From: Pseudophaeobacter sp965641885
Lineage (GTDB): Bacteria; Pseudomonadota; Alphaproteobacteria; Rhodobacterales; Rhodobacteraceae
Direction: 5' to 3'
Length of the DNA: 64,000 nucleotides
NCBI GenBank assembly: GCA_965641885.1
Contig: OZ282574.1
Location: 2,356,001 to 2,420,000 of the forward strand
In this document: positions 9,576 to 19,043 of the stretch, piece by piece
Layout: each line of letters begins with the position of its first letter
Numbering within the stretch: the stretch's first letter is position 1
Program-made: the position numbers and the translations under genes
Notes under the pieces: generated by a model
Told to the model about the DNA's origin: nothing
The model's input: the letters and a program-made list of their open reading frames with translations, nothing else
The model's database searches: none

Positions 9576-10247
9576 ATGCGTGTCCTTGTTGTAGAAGACG
9601 ATATTGAAACGGCCGAGTACATCACCTCCAGTCTAAAGGCGCAGGGCCACGTAGTTGACCATTGTGCCGATGGCAAAGAGGGATTTCTCAATGCGTTGGA
9701 CAACGATTATGACGTCATGGTCTTTGACCGGATGCTGCCGGGACTGGATGGGCTGACGCTAATCAAATCTGTGCGCGGTGCCGGGGTCGAGACGCCGATC
9801 CTGTTCCTGAGCGCCATGGACGGTATCAACGACCGGGTTGATGGGCTGCAGGCTGGCTCTGATGATTATCTGGTCAAGCCGTTTTCGTTTCATGAGCTCT
9901 CGGCGCGCTTGGCCGCGCTGACCAGGCGTCCGCCGCTCAAGACGGAAGAGACCGTTTTACGTGTCGCTGACCTGGAAATGAATTTGATCCGCAGAACGCT
10001 CATGCGCGGCGACACGCCGATTGATTTGCAGCCAAGGGAGTTCAGCCTGCTGGAATACCTGATGCGCAATGCCGACCGGGTGCTGACCCGGACCATGCTT
10101 CTCGAAGCCGTTTGGGATTTTCATTTCGACCCGAAAACGAACGTGGTTGAGACCCATATCAGTCGCCTTAGAAACAAGATCGACAAACCCTTTGCGACAG
10201 AGCTGATCCATACCATTCGTGGATCAGGATATAGTCTGCATGGGTGA
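9576..10247 (+). CDS. OmpR-family response regulator
   Basis: Two-domain regulator of 223 residues. The receiver domain has the acidic pocket VEDDIE (about 6-11), the phosphoacceptor Asp51 in MVFDRMLPGLDG, and the Lys of LVKPFSF near residue 102. The C-terminal winged helix (about 128-222) has LQPREFSLLEYLM and VVETHISRLRNKI, the standard OmpR/PhoB DNA-binding surface. It sits 157 bases from the divergent glycosylation operon, which makes that operon a likely target. The kinase follows directly. Confidence 0.95.
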   Translation: MRVLVVEDDIETAEYITSSLKAQGHVVDHCADGKEGFLNALDNDYDVMVFDRMLPGLDGLTLIKSVRGAGVETPILFLSAMDGINDRVDGLQAGSDDYLVKPFSFHELSARLAALTRRPPLKTEETVLRVADLEMNLIRRTLMRGDTPIDLQPREFSLLEYLMRNADRVLTRTMLLEAVWDFHFDPKTNVVETHISRLRNKIDKPFATELIHTIRGSGYSLHG

Positions 10248-10251
10248 GGGG

Positions 10252-11640
10252 ATGAAACTGTCCCGTATTGTTCGCTCGACGTCGGTGCGTCTGTCGCTGC
10301 GGTTTGCGCTGCTCTATTCAGTGGTTACCGCATTGGTCTTTGCTATGGCCTATCAGATGGCAGACTATGAAATCACCAAATGGATTGAAGAACAGCTGAT
10401 CGAGGAAGAGACCGCCTATATCCATTTGTACCAGGAGAACGGGTTGGAGGCGGTCGTCGCACAGGTCTCCGGACTTGGTGATTTCAACTTCGAGGATCAC
10501 CGGATTTTTCTGCTCAAGGATGTCAATGGCGCGCATCTTGTGGGCAATATCGCGCGGATCGACTGGACCGGGGTATCCGGGTATCTTGAGGCTACCGCGA
10601 TAGACGTTACCGGGCCGGATGAAAATGAGTCACCCGGCTATATTCTTCGCAATATCTCGCTTGGCGCCAATACTTTAATTTTGGGCACCAGCACCTATTT
10701 TGTCACCGAGCTGCTCGAAGGGCTGAGCGGCGGCTTGCTGATCGGCTTTGCCATTGTTCTGCTTGTCGGCGCAGGTGCTGGCGTCGCTGTGGGCCGCCGG
10801 ACAGAGCATAGGCTGGTGCAGATTTCCACCACACTGCAGGACGTTGCAAAGGGCAATCTAGAGGCCAGGGTTCCTCTCGAAAGTGACAATGCGGATGATC
10901 TGACGCAGCTCTCTGCCGAGATAAACAAAACCATTGGTCATTTGCAAAATATGGTTGAAAGCCAGAACCAGATCTCCGCCGATATCGCGCATGATTTGCG
11001 CACGCCAATGCAGCGCTTGCGGCAAAGGCTCGAGGCGATTGGCCAATCGCCGGACCTGCCCCAGCCACTGGCGACGGCTGTGTATGAAGCGATTGATGCC
11101 GCCGATGATTTGATCGAGACATTTCACGCCTTGCTGCGGATCTCACAGATCGAAGCTGGTGCGCGGCGAGAAAACTTTTGCCAGGTTGACCTGGTCTCCG
11201 TTCTGGCCCGGATCGAAGATGCCTACGGCGCGGTTGCCGAGGAAAAAGGACAGATCCTGAGGTTTACGGCCACCACCCCGCCCGTAACTGTGTCAGGCGA
11301 CCGGCAACTTCTGACTCAAATGATGGCAAATGTAGTTGAAAACGCCCTTCGCCATTGCCCTAGCGATGCGCAGATACAAGTCGGGCTAAAGGCGCAGAAT
11401 GCAACGATCGCTTTTGTTGTTTGCGATAATGGTCCGGGAATTCCGGCACAGGAAAAAGAAAAAGTACTGCGCAGATTTTACCGGCTAGAGAAGAGCCGAA
11501 CGACATCCGGCAACGGCCTTGGGCTGAGCCTTGTCAAAGCGGTGGTAGATCTTCACGATGCGAAAATATCCCTGACCGATGGCAATCCTGGCCTGACAGT
11601 CTCGATAGTGTTCACAGCCTCTCCAAAGGGCAGCCTTTAG
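10252..11640 (+). CDS. Sensor histidine kinase with HAMP domain
   Basis: Membrane-bound kinase partner of the preceding regulator. There are two membrane segments (about residues 20-42 and 160-185), a short periplasmic sensor region between them, HAMP, then HisKA with the phosphoacceptor His in SADIAHDLRTPMQRL. The catalytic domain shows the N box (VENALRHC), the G1 box (VCDNGPGIP) and the G2 box (GNGLGLSLV). ATG 10252 lies four bases after the regulator stop, with GAGGGG just before it. An in-frame ATG at 10240 is a possible alternative start. The envelope-glycan operon next door suggests an envelope signal, an inference only. Confidence 0.93.
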   Translation: MKLSRIVRSTSVRLSLRFALLYSVVTALVFAMAYQMADYEITKWIEEQLIEEETAYIHLYQENGLEAVVAQVSGLGDFNFEDHRIFLLKDVNGAHLVGNIARIDWTGVSGYLEATAIDVTGPDENESPGYILRNISLGANTLILGTSTYFVTELLEGLSGGLLIGFAIVLLVGAGAGVAVGRRTEHRLVQISTTLQDVAKGNLEARVPLESDNADDLTQLSAEINKTIGHLQNMVESQNQISADIAHDLRTPMQRLRQRLEAIGQSPDLPQPLATAVYEAIDAADDLIETFHALLRISQIEAGARRENFCQVDLVSVLARIEDAYGAVAEEKGQILRFTATTPPVTVSGDRQLLTQMMANVVENALRHCPSDAQIQVGLKAQNATIAFVVCDNGPGIPAQEKEKVLRRFYRLEKSRTTSGNGLGLSLVKAVVDLHDAKISLTDGNPGLTVSIVFTASPKGSL

Positions 11641-11779
11641 CCCAAAGCCCTGCCTCTCGTATGGAAAAACTCCATCCAGGCGGACATTTTGCCTGCATGC
11701 CCCAGGTTGTCTGCATATCCCAGGCCGGAGCACATACGCGCGCAGAGCAAGGCCAAACACGCAGGTCACTCTGAAAGGG

Positions 11780-13837
11780 TCACGCGGCGCTTTCTGCGTC
11801 ATCCCGCGGCGGTTTGCAGGCTATCCGGCGCATGTCCTCTCTGCTCATGGGCTGACCAAAGTAGAAGCCCTGGGCCGAGGAGCAATTTTCCGCACGCAGG
11901 AAGCGGAGCTCGTCTTCGACCTCGACCCCTTCGGCGAGGACCGGAATGTCCAGTGCAGCACCAAGCAGCAACGTAGAGCGCACAATTGCGGCACGCTGCG
12001 AATTCTTATGCACGTCTTGCACAAAGCTGCGGTCAATCTTGATCTTGTCAAAGGGGAAGGTCTGCAACATCGACAGCGACGAATACCCGGTGCCAAAATC
12101 ATCCATGGCGATACGAATACCCAGCGCCTTCAGCCTGTGCATCACCTTCAGCGTCTGCGCCTGGTCGTGGATAATGCTGGCCTCGGTGATTTCCAGCTCA
12201 AGGCGCTCCGGGGCCAGGCCGGTTTCAAACAAATTGTCCATCACGTTTTCCAGAAACGCCTGCTGCACCAGCTGCTGCGGCGCCACGTTGACAGCAACGC
12301 TATAGGGGTGATCCCATTGCGCAGCCTCGCGGCAGGCCTCCCGCAGGACCCAGGCGCCGATGTCGCGCACCAGGCCGGTTTCCTCCGCCACCGGGATAAA
12401 CTCGCCCGGTGACACCCGCCCGCGTGTCGGGTGGTTCCAGCGCAGCAGCACTTCGAACCCCTCCGGCTCCAAGGTTTTCAGGGTGTTCTGGAGCTGATAA
12501 ACCAGTTCGAATTCGTCGTTTTGCAGCGCCTGACGCAGGTCATGCACGAGCTGCGTCCTGTCTCGGCTGCGGCGGTCCATTTCTGCGTCGAACAGGCAGA
12601 TTGGCCTGTCTGTTTCCGACTTGGCACGGTACATCGCCACATTCGATTTATGCAGCAACTGGTTCGCATCTCGCCCATCTTCTAGTGTCGTGGCAATACC
12701 GATGGATGCCCCGACACGCAGAGAGACGTCCTCCAGGTCGATAGGTTCCACAATGGCCGCATGCAGCCGTTCGGCAAAGCTCTGCACCTCTTCAATGCGA
12801 CCAAACCCTCGTTTTATGGCAACAAATTCATCGCCCCCAACCCGAGCAATATAGTCGCCCTCGCCCTGTTGCCTGCACAAACGCAGCGCAACCCGGCGCA
12901 ACACCGCATCCCCCATGGCGTGGCCGTGTAGAGCGTTGACCTCCTTAAAGAGATTGAGATCTATCGTCAGCACCGCCGCGCGCGCGGAATCGTCCTCGGC
13001 CAACTGCACCGCCAGGGCATCCATCTTGCGGGTCAGCGACATGCGGTTGGGCATGCTGGTAAGGGGGTCATGCAGGGCCGCGTGGTCAAGTTGGGAGCGC
13101 GACTCCCCTTCAAGGTTGACCTCGATACTGGCAGAGGCCATGGCAATCAGCAGGATGACCCCGGTCACACCAAAAATAAGCATCGCCATAGCGGTATCTG
13201 AAATCGCCATGGGAGGCACCACGACAGAAGAGTCGAGCCGGATTTCGATCGCGCTCATACCGGTGAAATGCATGAGGCAGATCGCCAGAACCATAGCGGC
13301 TGCAGGCCAGACCCGCCCGGCTATTCCCCCGAGGTGTTTGGCAATCAACCCGTAGCTGACGGCCCCAAATCCCGCGCCCAAGAGGCCAGAAGCCAGCAGC
13401 TGCGGCAGGCTCCAGACAATCGTTCCCGGCAGCAGATAGGCGCTCATGCCGGTGTAATGCATCGCAGTGACGCTCAGGCCGAAAATCGCCCCCGCCATAT
13501 AGGCCGCATACCGGCTGCGCCCATAGGCCAATCCAGCGTTGGCCGCCAGCGCGCCCAACACCCCAACCAAGAGCGACGCACCGGTCATGACCGGCTCATA
13601 GCCATGCGCATAACCAGGGTTATAGGAAAGCATCGCGATAAAATGGGTTGACCAGATCGTAGCCCCGGCAATCAAACCAGCCAGGGGCAGCTGCACAAGA
13701 CGGCGCCTGCCCTTCCATTGGGTCAAACGGGCGGACATATGCGTGGAGAGCACCGAGCCGATGACGCAAATAAAAGCCGCCACCGCAACCAGGCCATAAA
13801 TATGTTCCTGGGCAATGCAGTCCAATAGTCGATACAT
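11780..13837 (-). CDS. MHYT-GGDEF-EAL cyclic-di-GMP enzyme
   Basis: Membrane protein with seven hydrophobic segments that carry repeated MHYT motifs (THFIAM, AMHYTGMSA, LMHFTGMSA), a proposed metal or gas sensor. It is followed by a diguanylate cyclase domain and a c-di-GMP phosphodiesterase domain. The cyclase motif is an intact GGDEF at about residues 334-338. The EAL motif reads EVL (about 462-464), with DDFGTGYSSLS further on, so both activities are plausible. ATG 13837 has GAGGA ten bases upstream. A TTG at 13888 would add 17 residues without such a site. It faces the preceding two-component genes. Confidence 0.9.
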   Translation of the reverse strand: MYRLLDCIAQEHIYGLVAVAAFICVIGSVLSTHMSARLTQWKGRRRLVQLPLAGLIAGATIWSTHFIAMLSYNPGYAHGYEPVMTGASLLVGVLGALAANAGLAYGRSRYAAYMAGAIFGLSVTAMHYTGMSAYLLPGTIVWSLPQLLASGLLGAGFGAVSYGLIAKHLGGIAGRVWPAAAMVLAICLMHFTGMSAIEIRLDSSVVVPPMAISDTAMAMLIFGVTGVILLIAMASASIEVNLEGESRSQLDHAALHDPLTSMPNRMSLTRKMDALAVQLAEDDSARAAVLTIDLNLFKEVNALHGHAMGDAVLRRVALRLCRQQGEGDYIARVGGDEFVAIKRGFGRIEEVQSFAERLHAAIVEPIDLEDVSLRVGASIGIATTLEDGRDANQLLHKSNVAMYRAKSETDRPICLFDAEMDRRSRDRTQLVHDLRQALQNDEFELVYQLQNTLKTLEPEGFEVLLRWNHPTRGRVSPGEFIPVAEETGLVRDIGAWVLREACREAAQWDHPYSVAVNVAPQQLVQQAFLENVMDNLFETGLAPERLELEITEASIIHDQAQTLKVMHRLKALGIRIAMDDFGTGYSSLSMLQTFPFDKIKIDRSFVQDVHKNSQRAAIVRSTLLLGAALDIPVLAEGVEVEDELRFLRAENCSSAQGFYFGQPMSREDMRRIACKPPRDDAESAA

Positions 13838-14165
13838 GAACCAAGTCCTCGGGCCGTATGAATTCCAGTCGATTGTCCCGTTGAACAATTAATAAACCAA
13901 CCGCAATTCACACCCGGCTATGGAAGAAATTGTAAATAATTCTAATCTTTAGAAAGACGATCAGCAGAAAAACGATCAGCCGGCTTTGTTACACAGTGCG
14001 GTGGTTTCTGCGCCTGCCTCCATCGTGTCGAGAGGACCAAAAGGCAGCATCACCCCGTTAAAAAAGCGCCAGGTAAAGCAGGCCTTTGCGGCGACGCACC
14101 TCTCGGCAGGAGCGAACGGTCGGCAAGACATCATTGTTTTTGCCGGAACAATTGGTTTTGCGGCG

Positions 14166-15926
14166 TCATCTGGCGTGCAGCATTTCCGCCATCTTGTCGC
14201 GCATCACAAACTTTTGCGGCTTGCCTGTGATGGTCATCGGGATCTCGTCTACGATCCGCACGTGTTTGGGTATTTTATAATGCGCAATCTGGCCCTGACA
14301 GAACTGGCGCACCGCCGCGTCGGAGAGGTCTTCATCTGTCTTTGTCACAACCCAGGCACAGACCTCCTCCCCAAGCGTTTCATGCGGGATGCCAAAGACC
14401 TGAACCTCTGCGATCTGCGGATGGCGGAACAGGAAGTCCTCGATCTCTCTGGGGTATATGTTTTCGCCACCGCGAATGATCATATCCTTGACACGACCAA
14501 CGATAGAGCAAAATCCGTCAGCGTCAAAAGTTGCCAGATCGCCGGTGTGCATCCAGCCATCCACAATCGCATCACTCGTGCGCGCCGCGTCATCCCAATA
14601 GCCCTTCATGACGGAATAGCCGCGCGTGCAAAGCTCTCCCTGCGTGCCGACCGGAACAATCTGTCCCACAGTGTCGACGATTTTGACCTCGAGGTTCGGA
14701 TGGATCCGCCCAACCGTGGCGCAGCGCTTGTCCGTTGGATCATCCGTGAAGCTTTGGAACGAGACGGGCGAGGTTTCGGTCATGCCATAGCAGATCGTCA
14801 CCTCCTGCATGTTCATCTGGGAAGTCACCCGTTCCATCACATCAACAGGGCACGGAGCGCCGGCCATGATGCCCGTGCGCAGAGAGGCCAGATTGACCGG
14901 GTTTTGTGCAAGCTCCTGCAACATGGAAACGAACATTGTGGGCACGCCGTAGACAGCGGTGCAGCGTTCCTTTGACAGGGCCGCCAGCGTTGCGGCTGGC
15001 TCAAAACTCCCGCCCGGAAAAACCATCGCAGCGCCTTTGCTGACAGCCCCAAGAGTTCCCATCACCATCCCGAAACAATGGTACAGTGGCACCGGAATAC
15101 ACAGGCGGTCGGCCTCAGTCAGCTTGATCCGCTGGGTGACAAAACGAGCATTGTTGACGATGTTGTAATGGGACAGTGTTGCGCCCTTTGGAGCACCTGT
15201 GGTGCCCGAGGTGAACTGGATATTGATCGCGTCATCCGGGCTAAGCGTGCCCTCAATCGCCGCCAGCCGCAGTTGCTGGGCAGGCCCGCCCAGGGTTTTC
15301 ACGTCGTCAAATTTGAACGTGCCCGGCGCGCCCTCATCCCCCATCACGATCACGTTTTTGAGCGTGGGGATCTTTACAGAATTCAAACGCCCCGGCTCGG
15401 CATGCTCTAGCTCTGGCGCAAGCTGCTGCACCATTTTCAGATACTCCGAGGTCTTGAACCGCGGCGCCAGAACCAGCGCCTTACAGCCGACCTTGTTCAG
15501 CGCGTATTCCAGTTCTGCCAGACGATAGGCGGGGTTGATGTTGACCAAGACCAACCCGATGCGGGCCGTGGCAAACTGCGTCAAAACCCATTCATAGCGG
15601 TTGGGAGACCAGATCCCGATGCGATCGCCCTTTTCCAGCCCCAAGGCCAGAAACCCCGATGCCAGCGCGTCAACGTCACGGTCAAAATCATAATAGCTCA
15701 ACCTCGCGCCGGTGTCCTGAAAGACCAGCGCGTCTCTTGGACCAAAACGCGACACCGCTTCGCGCAGCAAGGTGGGAATGGTGATATATCTCAACTCCTG
15801 CTCAATGCTGCCTTTGACATAGGACAGACCATCACCTGGGGCTGATCCGGTAGCACTGTTGAATTTACCGCGCTGTTGCTGTGATGATCCAAGCCTGTGC
15901 GCCAGGCTTTCATTCAGAATTGACAT
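14166..15926 (-). CDS. Acyl-CoA synthetase (AMP-binding family)
   Basis: Adenylate-forming ligase of about 586 residues. It has the P-loop-like motif FTSGTTGAPKGATLSH, the A5 motif YGMTETSP, the A7 motif WMHTGDLATFDADG, the A8 hinge GRVKDMIIRGGENIYP and the C-terminal catalytic Lys in MTITGKPQKF. Related to medium and long chain fatty acyl-CoA synthetases. ATG 15926 follows GAGGA and begins 11 bases after the stop of the transporter-amidase fusion, so it is the last gene of that operon. This suggests that the acid released by the amidase is activated with CoA, an inference from context. Confidence 0.9.
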   Translation of the reverse strand: MSILNESLAHRLGSSQQQRGKFNSATGSAPGDGLSYVKGSIEQELRYITIPTLLREAVSRFGPRDALVFQDTGARLSYYDFDRDVDALASGFLALGLEKGDRIGIWSPNRYEWVLTQFATARIGLVLVNINPAYRLAELEYALNKVGCKALVLAPRFKTSEYLKMVQQLAPELEHAEPGRLNSVKIPTLKNVIVMGDEGAPGTFKFDDVKTLGGPAQQLRLAAIEGTLSPDDAINIQFTSGTTGAPKGATLSHYNIVNNARFVTQRIKLTEADRLCIPVPLYHCFGMVMGTLGAVSKGAAMVFPGGSFEPAATLAALSKERCTAVYGVPTMFVSMLQELAQNPVNLASLRTGIMAGAPCPVDVMERVTSQMNMQEVTICYGMTETSPVSFQSFTDDPTDKRCATVGRIHPNLEVKIVDTVGQIVPVGTQGELCTRGYSVMKGYWDDAARTSDAIVDGWMHTGDLATFDADGFCSIVGRVKDMIIRGGENIYPREIEDFLFRHPQIAEVQVFGIPHETLGEEVCAWVVTKTDEDLSDAAVRQFCQGQIAHYKIPKHVRIVDEIPMTITGKPQKFVMRDKMAEMLHAR

Positions 15927-15936
15927 GCAGGGTTCC

Positions 15937-18327
15937 TCACATTGTCCGCCAGTCGCCGCTTTGCTCAAACGCATGCGCCGCTTGGTAGATTTTCATCTCG
16001 CCATAGTTCGGCCCGACCAGCATCATACCGACCGGCAGCCCTTCCAGCAGGCCACAAGGCACGCTCATGGCGGGCAGACCACCATTGAACGGGGCGGTAT
16101 TTGCAATCATCTCAAAGGCGCGCTGGACATAGAGCGAGATGGAACAATCGGCGGGCGGGATTTGCTGCGGCTTCATCGGAACTGTCGGCATCAACAGCAC
16201 ATCATATTGCTTTAATGCGGCGGCGTACTTCTCGTTTACCTTGCGCATCAGGTTCTGCGCCTTGCCGTAAAAGCGGCCGCGATACTGCTCCTGAAAATAC
16301 TCGCCCAGGAACATGCAGGTCTTCAGAGAGTGGCTCAGCTCATCAGGTCGGCTGCGCCAGGTTGCCATATGGTCCATCATGGACGGCACAAAAAGTCCGC
16401 GGTAATTGGTGCCGCCAGAGTTGCCGTGCATCATGTGATCTTGCAGGCCTTCAACCGTAATTGCGGTCCAGCAATCCACGGCAAGCCCATGTTCTGGAAC
16501 TGAGACCTGCTCGACGCGCGCTCCCAGTTCGCGAAAGCGCTCTGCTGCGGCCAGAACCTTTTGGTCGACGTCGAACTCGGCGGAGAGGCCAGCAAATCCT
16601 TCGGTGAGAATTCCAATGCGCATGCCATGGGCGCCTCTGCCCAGTGCTTCTGTATAGCGGTAGGTTTTGGGTTTGTACTGCCGCGGGTCCAGACCGTCTT
16701 CGCCGGCCAGAATTTCCAGCAGCATTGCATTGTCCGCAACTGTTTTGGTGACGGGGCCAACATGGTCGATGGTCTGCTCAACCGGCATGATGCCAGAGTA
16801 AGGCACCAGGCCATGGGTGGCCTTCATGCCGTAGACGCCACAGTTAGACGACGGGATACGGATAGAGCCACCCTGGTCCCCGGCGATGGCCATATCAACC
16901 TCACCTGAGGCCACAAGAGCCGCAGAGCCACCAGAGGAGCCACCCGCCATATAGCCCCGTTTCCAGGGATTATGGATGGGCCCCTTGGCATTGGTGTGTG
17001 AGCCACCAGAGAGGCAGAAATTCTCGCAATGCGACTTACCTGCGATCGTGGCGCCGGCATCCAGCATACGTGTGACAATCGTCGCGTCGATCTCGGGCGT
17101 GTAGCCTTCCATGATGGATGAGCCGTTCATCATCGGAACCCCCGCCAGACAGATGGTATCCTTCAGAGCAATGCGTTTGCCGCGCAGTGGGCCATCCATC
17201 GCGCCCTTCACATCGGTTTTCACGTACCAGGCATTCAGCGGGTTGTCGGTGGCATCCGGGAAATGGCCCGGCGCACGGGGATAGCGGACCTCGGGCAGAT
17301 AATCCGGCAGCGCATCCAGTCGGTCATAGGCCTGAATATAAGGCTCGATAATCTCGCAGTACTCGGCCAGATCTTCATCTGTCAGGTTCATTCCGAACCG
17401 TTCGGCCATGGTCCGCATTTGGTTCAATGTTGGACGTTTGATGGTCATATTTGTCACCGCCATTTGCGATGCATCAGAGGTCCCCCCCGATGGCATCCGT
17501 GTGGTATTATTGAAATTCTGTGTCGGCGTATGTGTTGCGCCAGAACCGGTGCTCGCCGCATTGCCCCGGGTTGAGCGCGCGGCACCAAACCCGAGAAACT
17601 GGTCAACTTTGGACTGATCCAAAAGGTCCGCCTTGCTCAGCTCACCGGTGATACGGCCCCGCTCCAGCACCAAAACACGGTCCGACAGATCCGAAATGAA
17701 GTCGAAATTCTGCTCGACCAAAAGGATCGCGAGGCCCCGGTCTTTGCGCAGCTTCAACAGGGTTTCAGACATCTCTTCGATGATTGAGGGCTGAATGCCT
17801 TCGGTCGGCTCATCCAGCAGCAAAAATTCCGGGTCCCCCATGAGACAGCGCGCCAGGGCAAGCAGTTGCTGCTCACCGCCCGAAAGCGCGCCGCCCTCGC
17901 GGTCCAGCAGGCGCACAAGACGCGGAAAGTCCTGCAGAACCGTGTCGATGACCTCGTCTTCGGTGCCGCCGGAATAGTCATGCCAGGCAAACCGCAGATT
18001 GTCCCGCACCGAGAGTTGCGGAAAAATACCGCGTCCCTGCGGCACATAACCGATGCCCTGCCCTGCCCGCTCATTTGGGCTCATACGGGTGATTTCAGTG
18101 CCGTGAAACCGGATGGTGCCGGATGTGGTCGGCAAAAAGCCCATGGCCGTTTTCAGCAGCGTGGTTTTGCCCATGCCATTATGGCCGAGAATACCGACGA
18201 CTTCGTTTTCACCAATCCGGAAGTCGATGCCATGCAGCACCGGCACTTTGCCATAGCCCCCTGACAGGCCTTTGATTTCAAGCAGGGTTTTGACATCCTC
18301 TACGTGCGGGCGCTCTTGTAGATGCAT
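15937..18327 (-). CDS. ABC transporter ATPase (UrtE/LivF type) fused in frame to an amidase
   Basis: A single open frame of 796 codons encodes two enzymes. Residues about 10-245 are a UrtE/LivF-type ATPase: Walker A GHNGMGKTT (48-56), signature LSGGEQQ (148-154), Walker B FLLLDEPTEGIQPS (168-181, the wording of urea/amide transporters). Residues about 246-295 form a Ser/Thr/Gly/Asn-rich linker. Residues about 300-796 are an amidase-signature hydrolase with Lys389, Ser464 and Ser488. The 99 and 24 residue spacings equal those of Lys96-Ser171-Ser195 in the Rhodococcus amidase. No stop separates the halves. Met289 and Met294 could serve as an internal start, but no clear ribosome site precedes them. 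It overlaps the preceding ATPase gene by TGATG. Confidence 0.9.
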   Translation of the reverse strand: MHLQERPHVEDVKTLLEIKGLSGGYGKVPVLHGIDFRIGENEVVGILGHNGMGKTTLLKTAMGFLPTTSGTIRFHGTEITRMSPNERAGQGIGYVPQGRGIFPQLSVRDNLRFAWHDYSGGTEDEVIDTVLQDFPRLVRLLDREGGALSGGEQQLLALARCLMGDPEFLLLDEPTEGIQPSIIEEMSETLLKLRKDRGLAILLVEQNFDFISDLSDRVLVLERGRITGELSKADLLDQSKVDQFLGFGAARSTRGNAASTGSGATHTPTQNFNNTTRMPSGGTSDASQMAVTNMTIKRPTLNQMRTMAERFGMNLTDEDLAEYCEIIEPYIQAYDRLDALPDYLPEVRYPRAPGHFPDATDNPLNAWYVKTDVKGAMDGPLRGKRIALKDTICLAGVPMMNGSSIMEGYTPEIDATIVTRMLDAGATIAGKSHCENFCLSGGSHTNAKGPIHNPWKRGYMAGGSSGGSAALVASGEVDMAIAGDQGGSIRIPSSNCGVYGMKATHGLVPYSGIMPVEQTIDHVGPVTKTVADNAMLLEILAGEDGLDPRQYKPKTYRYTEALGRGAHGMRIGILTEGFAGLSAEFDVDQKVLAAAERFRELGARVEQVSVPEHGLAVDCWTAITVEGLQDHMMHGNSGGTNYRGLFVPSMMDHMATWRSRPDELSHSLKTCMFLGEYFQEQYRGRFYGKAQNLMRKVNEKYAAALKQYDVLLMPTVPMKPQQIPPADCSISLYVQRAFEMIANTAPFNGGLPAMSVPCGLLEGLPVGMMLVGPNYGEMKIYQAAHAFEQSGDWRTM

Positions 18328-19043
18328 CAGGCGTTCTTTCCAAGATAGACGTTGCGAACGACCGGATCCGACATGACCGTGTCGACATGGTCTTCCATCA
18401 GGACCGCGCCCTGGTGAAACACCGTGACGGTTGTGGCGATGGAGCGGATAAACTGCATGTCATGTTCAACAATGACCACGGCCGCCGTTCGGGTCAGCTC
18501 GTGGATGATTTCGCTCATACGCTCGACGTCTTCGGCGCTCATGCCCGCGGCGGGCTCGTCCAGCAGCACAAGCCAGGGGTCCGCCACCGCGACCAGCCCA
18601 AGCTCCACCCGCTGGCGTTCACCATGTGCAAGACGGCCCAGTTCGGCCTTGGCAATCGGGCCCAGTCGCAAACGATCAATGATATCGCTGGTCCTGGTGT
18701 TTGCCTCGCGCGTGGGCATAAAGCGCCGCGCAGCCATCCAGATGTTTTCAAACACCGACAGGGCATCCATCACATTGGGAACCTGTGTTTTGATGCCCAC
18801 CCCCATTGAGGCGATCTCATGCGGGTGCCAGCCAGTGGTCTCCTGCCCGCGCATGAACACACGGCCCTCGGTCGGCGCATGCAACCCACTGACGCATTTG
18901 AAAAAGGTCGACTTACCCGCGCCGTTTGGGCCGATCAGGCACCGCAGCTCGCGGGCTTTGAGTTTGAAATTGACATTGTCCGCTGCAACCACACCGCCAA
19001 AGCGTTTTGTCAGGCCTTCGGTTTCTAAAACAAGTTCAGCCAT
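18327..19043 (-). CDS. ABC transporter ATP-binding protein (LivG/UrtD type)
   Basis: First cytoplasmic ATPase of the urea/branched-chain/amide type ABC importer. It has Walker A GPNGAGKST, a variant signature LAHGERQ in place of LSGGQ (common in the UrtD group) and Walker B WLVLLDEPAAGMS. The start chosen is ATG 19043, preceded by GAGGAGG and overlapping the end of the permease gene by eight bases. An upstream in-frame start would add 21 residues that do not match the family. It pairs with the ATPase half of the next, amidase-fused gene. Confidence 0.93.
   Translation of the reverse strand: MAELVLETEGLTKRFGGVVAADNVNFKLKARELRCLIGPNGAGKSTFFKCVSGLHAPTEGRVFMRGQETTGWHPHEIASMGVGIKTQVPNVMDALSVFENIWMAARRFMPTREANTRTSDIIDRLRLGPIAKAELGRLAHGERQRVELGLVAVADPWLVLLDEPAAGMSAEDVERMSEIIHELTRTAAVVIVEHDMQFIRSIATTVTVFHQGAVLMEDHVDTVMSDPVVRNVYLGKNA

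Noticed and set aside
13986..14975. 329-codon plus-strand frame
   Set aside because: It lies mostly antisense to the acyl-CoA synthetase, whose motifs are complete, and its translation shows no family features.
17448..17463. Internal Met289/Met294 as a separate amidase start
   Set aside because: No ribosome site precedes them and the frame is continuous with the ATPase, so a fused protein is the simpler reading. Internal initiation cannot be excluded.
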